Source: Rhizobacter sp.
GTDB taxonomy: Bacteria; Pseudomonadota; Gammaproteobacteria; Burkholderiales; Burkholderiaceae_C
NCBI GenBank assembly: GCA_025350965.1
Contig: JANXWV010000119.1
Location: 36,077-100,076 of the forward strand
Length of the DNA: 64,000 nucleotides
Reading direction: 5' to 3'
Below the pieces are notes generated by a model, which saw only the letters and a program-made list of their open reading frames with translations, was not told the origin of the DNA and searched no databases. Position 1 is the first letter of the stretch, and every line of letters starts with the position of its first letter. A program made the translations under genes and the position numbers. Below are positions 63,623-64,000 of the stretch, piece after piece.

Positions 63623-64000
63623 TCAGCCGAGGCGCTGCAACAAGGCCATGGCTGCAGCCGGTGCCTTCTCTTTCGCGCCGCTGATGAAATACAGGAACAC
63701 GTCGCGCGGCGCGGCACGGGCCGCGACGGGCTCGATGCGCGGCAGGCCATCGGGCTCGCCGCCATCGCGCCACCGGGTCGCGCACAAGGCCAGCGCGTCG
63801 AGCACACGCGGCTCCACGCCGGCCGCGTGGGTCGGCTCGGTGCGCATCAGCCGCGCGTACAGGAAGTCACCCGTGAGATCGGCGAACGACGGGTAATCGT
63901 CGGAGTCGGTGAACACGGTCGCGCACCGGTACTTTCGGGCCAGCGCAAGGTACGCGGCGCTCTTGAAGCTCTCATGGCGAACGTCGAGCACATGGCGCAG
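63623..64000 (-). CDS. DUF72-family protein, 5' end beyond the window
   Basis: The visible 125 codons are the C-terminal part of a DUF72 (YecE-like) TIM-barrel protein: LRHVLDVRHESFKS, VFTDSDDYPSFADLTGDFLYARLMRTE and DVFLYFISGAKEKAPAAAMALLQRLG. The frame is open at the right edge, so the listed GTG at 63991 is internal. The function of the family is not established. It lies 51 bp upstream of the Nudix-MBL gene on the same strand and may share a transcript. Confidence 0.85.
   Translation of the reverse strand: MRHVLDVRHESFKSAAYLALARKYRCATVFTDSDDYPSFADLTGDFLYARLMRTEPTHAAGVEPRVLDALALCATRWRDGGEPDGLPRIEPVAARAAPRDVFLYFISGAKEKAPAAAMALLQRLG

Overview
The window looks like a chromosomal segment of a high-GC betaproteobacterium of the order Burkholderiales, perhaps of the Rubrivivax/Leptothrix/Roseateles type. 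This is inferred from codon use, from the conserved blocks corC-lnt-glyQ-glyS-gmhB-plsC and hslV-hslU, and from a DksA of the zinc-finger-less type. I see no tRNA, rRNA, CRISPR array, intact insertion sequence or prophage. Many very long antisense ORFs in the track are GC-rich shadows.

Region by region: (1) 74-9735 (+) is one transcription unit for a proton-motive-force energised envelope machine. It has two large TPR-type exported proteins (one a lipoprotein), a small exported protein, an ExbB/TolQ channel, two ExbD/TolR proteins, an AgmX/TonB-like transducer and a separate TonB-C protein. It is not the housekeeping tolQRAB-pal or exbBD-tonB. (2) 9948-16703 is a PotABCD-type ABC importer with a FadR-type GntR regulator, a PuuE-like CE4 'allantoinase' and a divergent Asp/Glu/hydantoin racemase, probably for ureide/allantoin-like compounds. 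A perfect TTTGTATACAAA operator lies in the divergent promoter. (3) 16710-17650 holds a decayed PIN toxin and empty DNA. (4) 17651-31963 is a complete fructan/sucrose regulon: a triple-repeat surface lipoprotein, a TonB-dependent receptor, an exported LamG-GH32 enzyme with an Asp-to-Glu change at the nucleophile motif, a LacI repressor, a binding protein, two permeases and an ATPase, and a cytosolic GH32. At least three, probably four, CTATCGATAG-type operators tie it together, two of them forming a large symmetrical divergent control region. (5) 32203-35864 is an accessory stretch: a VapBC-like pair, YghU and a second GST, a TIR-membrane-Cys-rich protein, and a ParE remnant with a 14-bp tandem repeat.

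(6) 35871-43987 (-) is the conserved envelope/housekeeping block: YgjP-type metalloprotease, plsC, gmhB, glyS, glyQ, lnt, corC. (7) 44198-50333 (+) has a COG0523 metallochaperone GTPase, a DksA with a very long Lys/Ala/Pro-rich N-terminal tail, a STAS-domain protein, a pair of REP-like direct repeats, then hslV and hslU. (8) 50368-52270 (-) has an OsmC-like protein, coaX and an unknown TTG-start gene. (9) 52422-56210 (-) is a compact three-gene set: beta-ketoacyl synthase, KS-like chain-length-factor protein and FAD-dependent halogenase-like monooxygenase, with no ACP or reductase beside it. (10) 56365-60588 (+) has a PPK2 kinase and the fused isobutyryl-CoA mutase IcmF, headed by a perfect 16-bp palindrome; icmF carries an in-frame insertion that looks like an interspersed repeat. 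(11) 60608-64000 has an exported hypothetical, a histidine phosphatase, a Nudix plus metallo-beta-lactamase fusion and a DUF72 protein cut by the window edge.

The most promising leads for undescribed biology are the Agl/Glt-like TonB machine, the SusD-less fructan system with its symmetric control region, the minimal KS-CLF-halogenase set, the TIR membrane protein and the repeat-interrupted icmF. All functions are read from motifs and context; no database search was possible.
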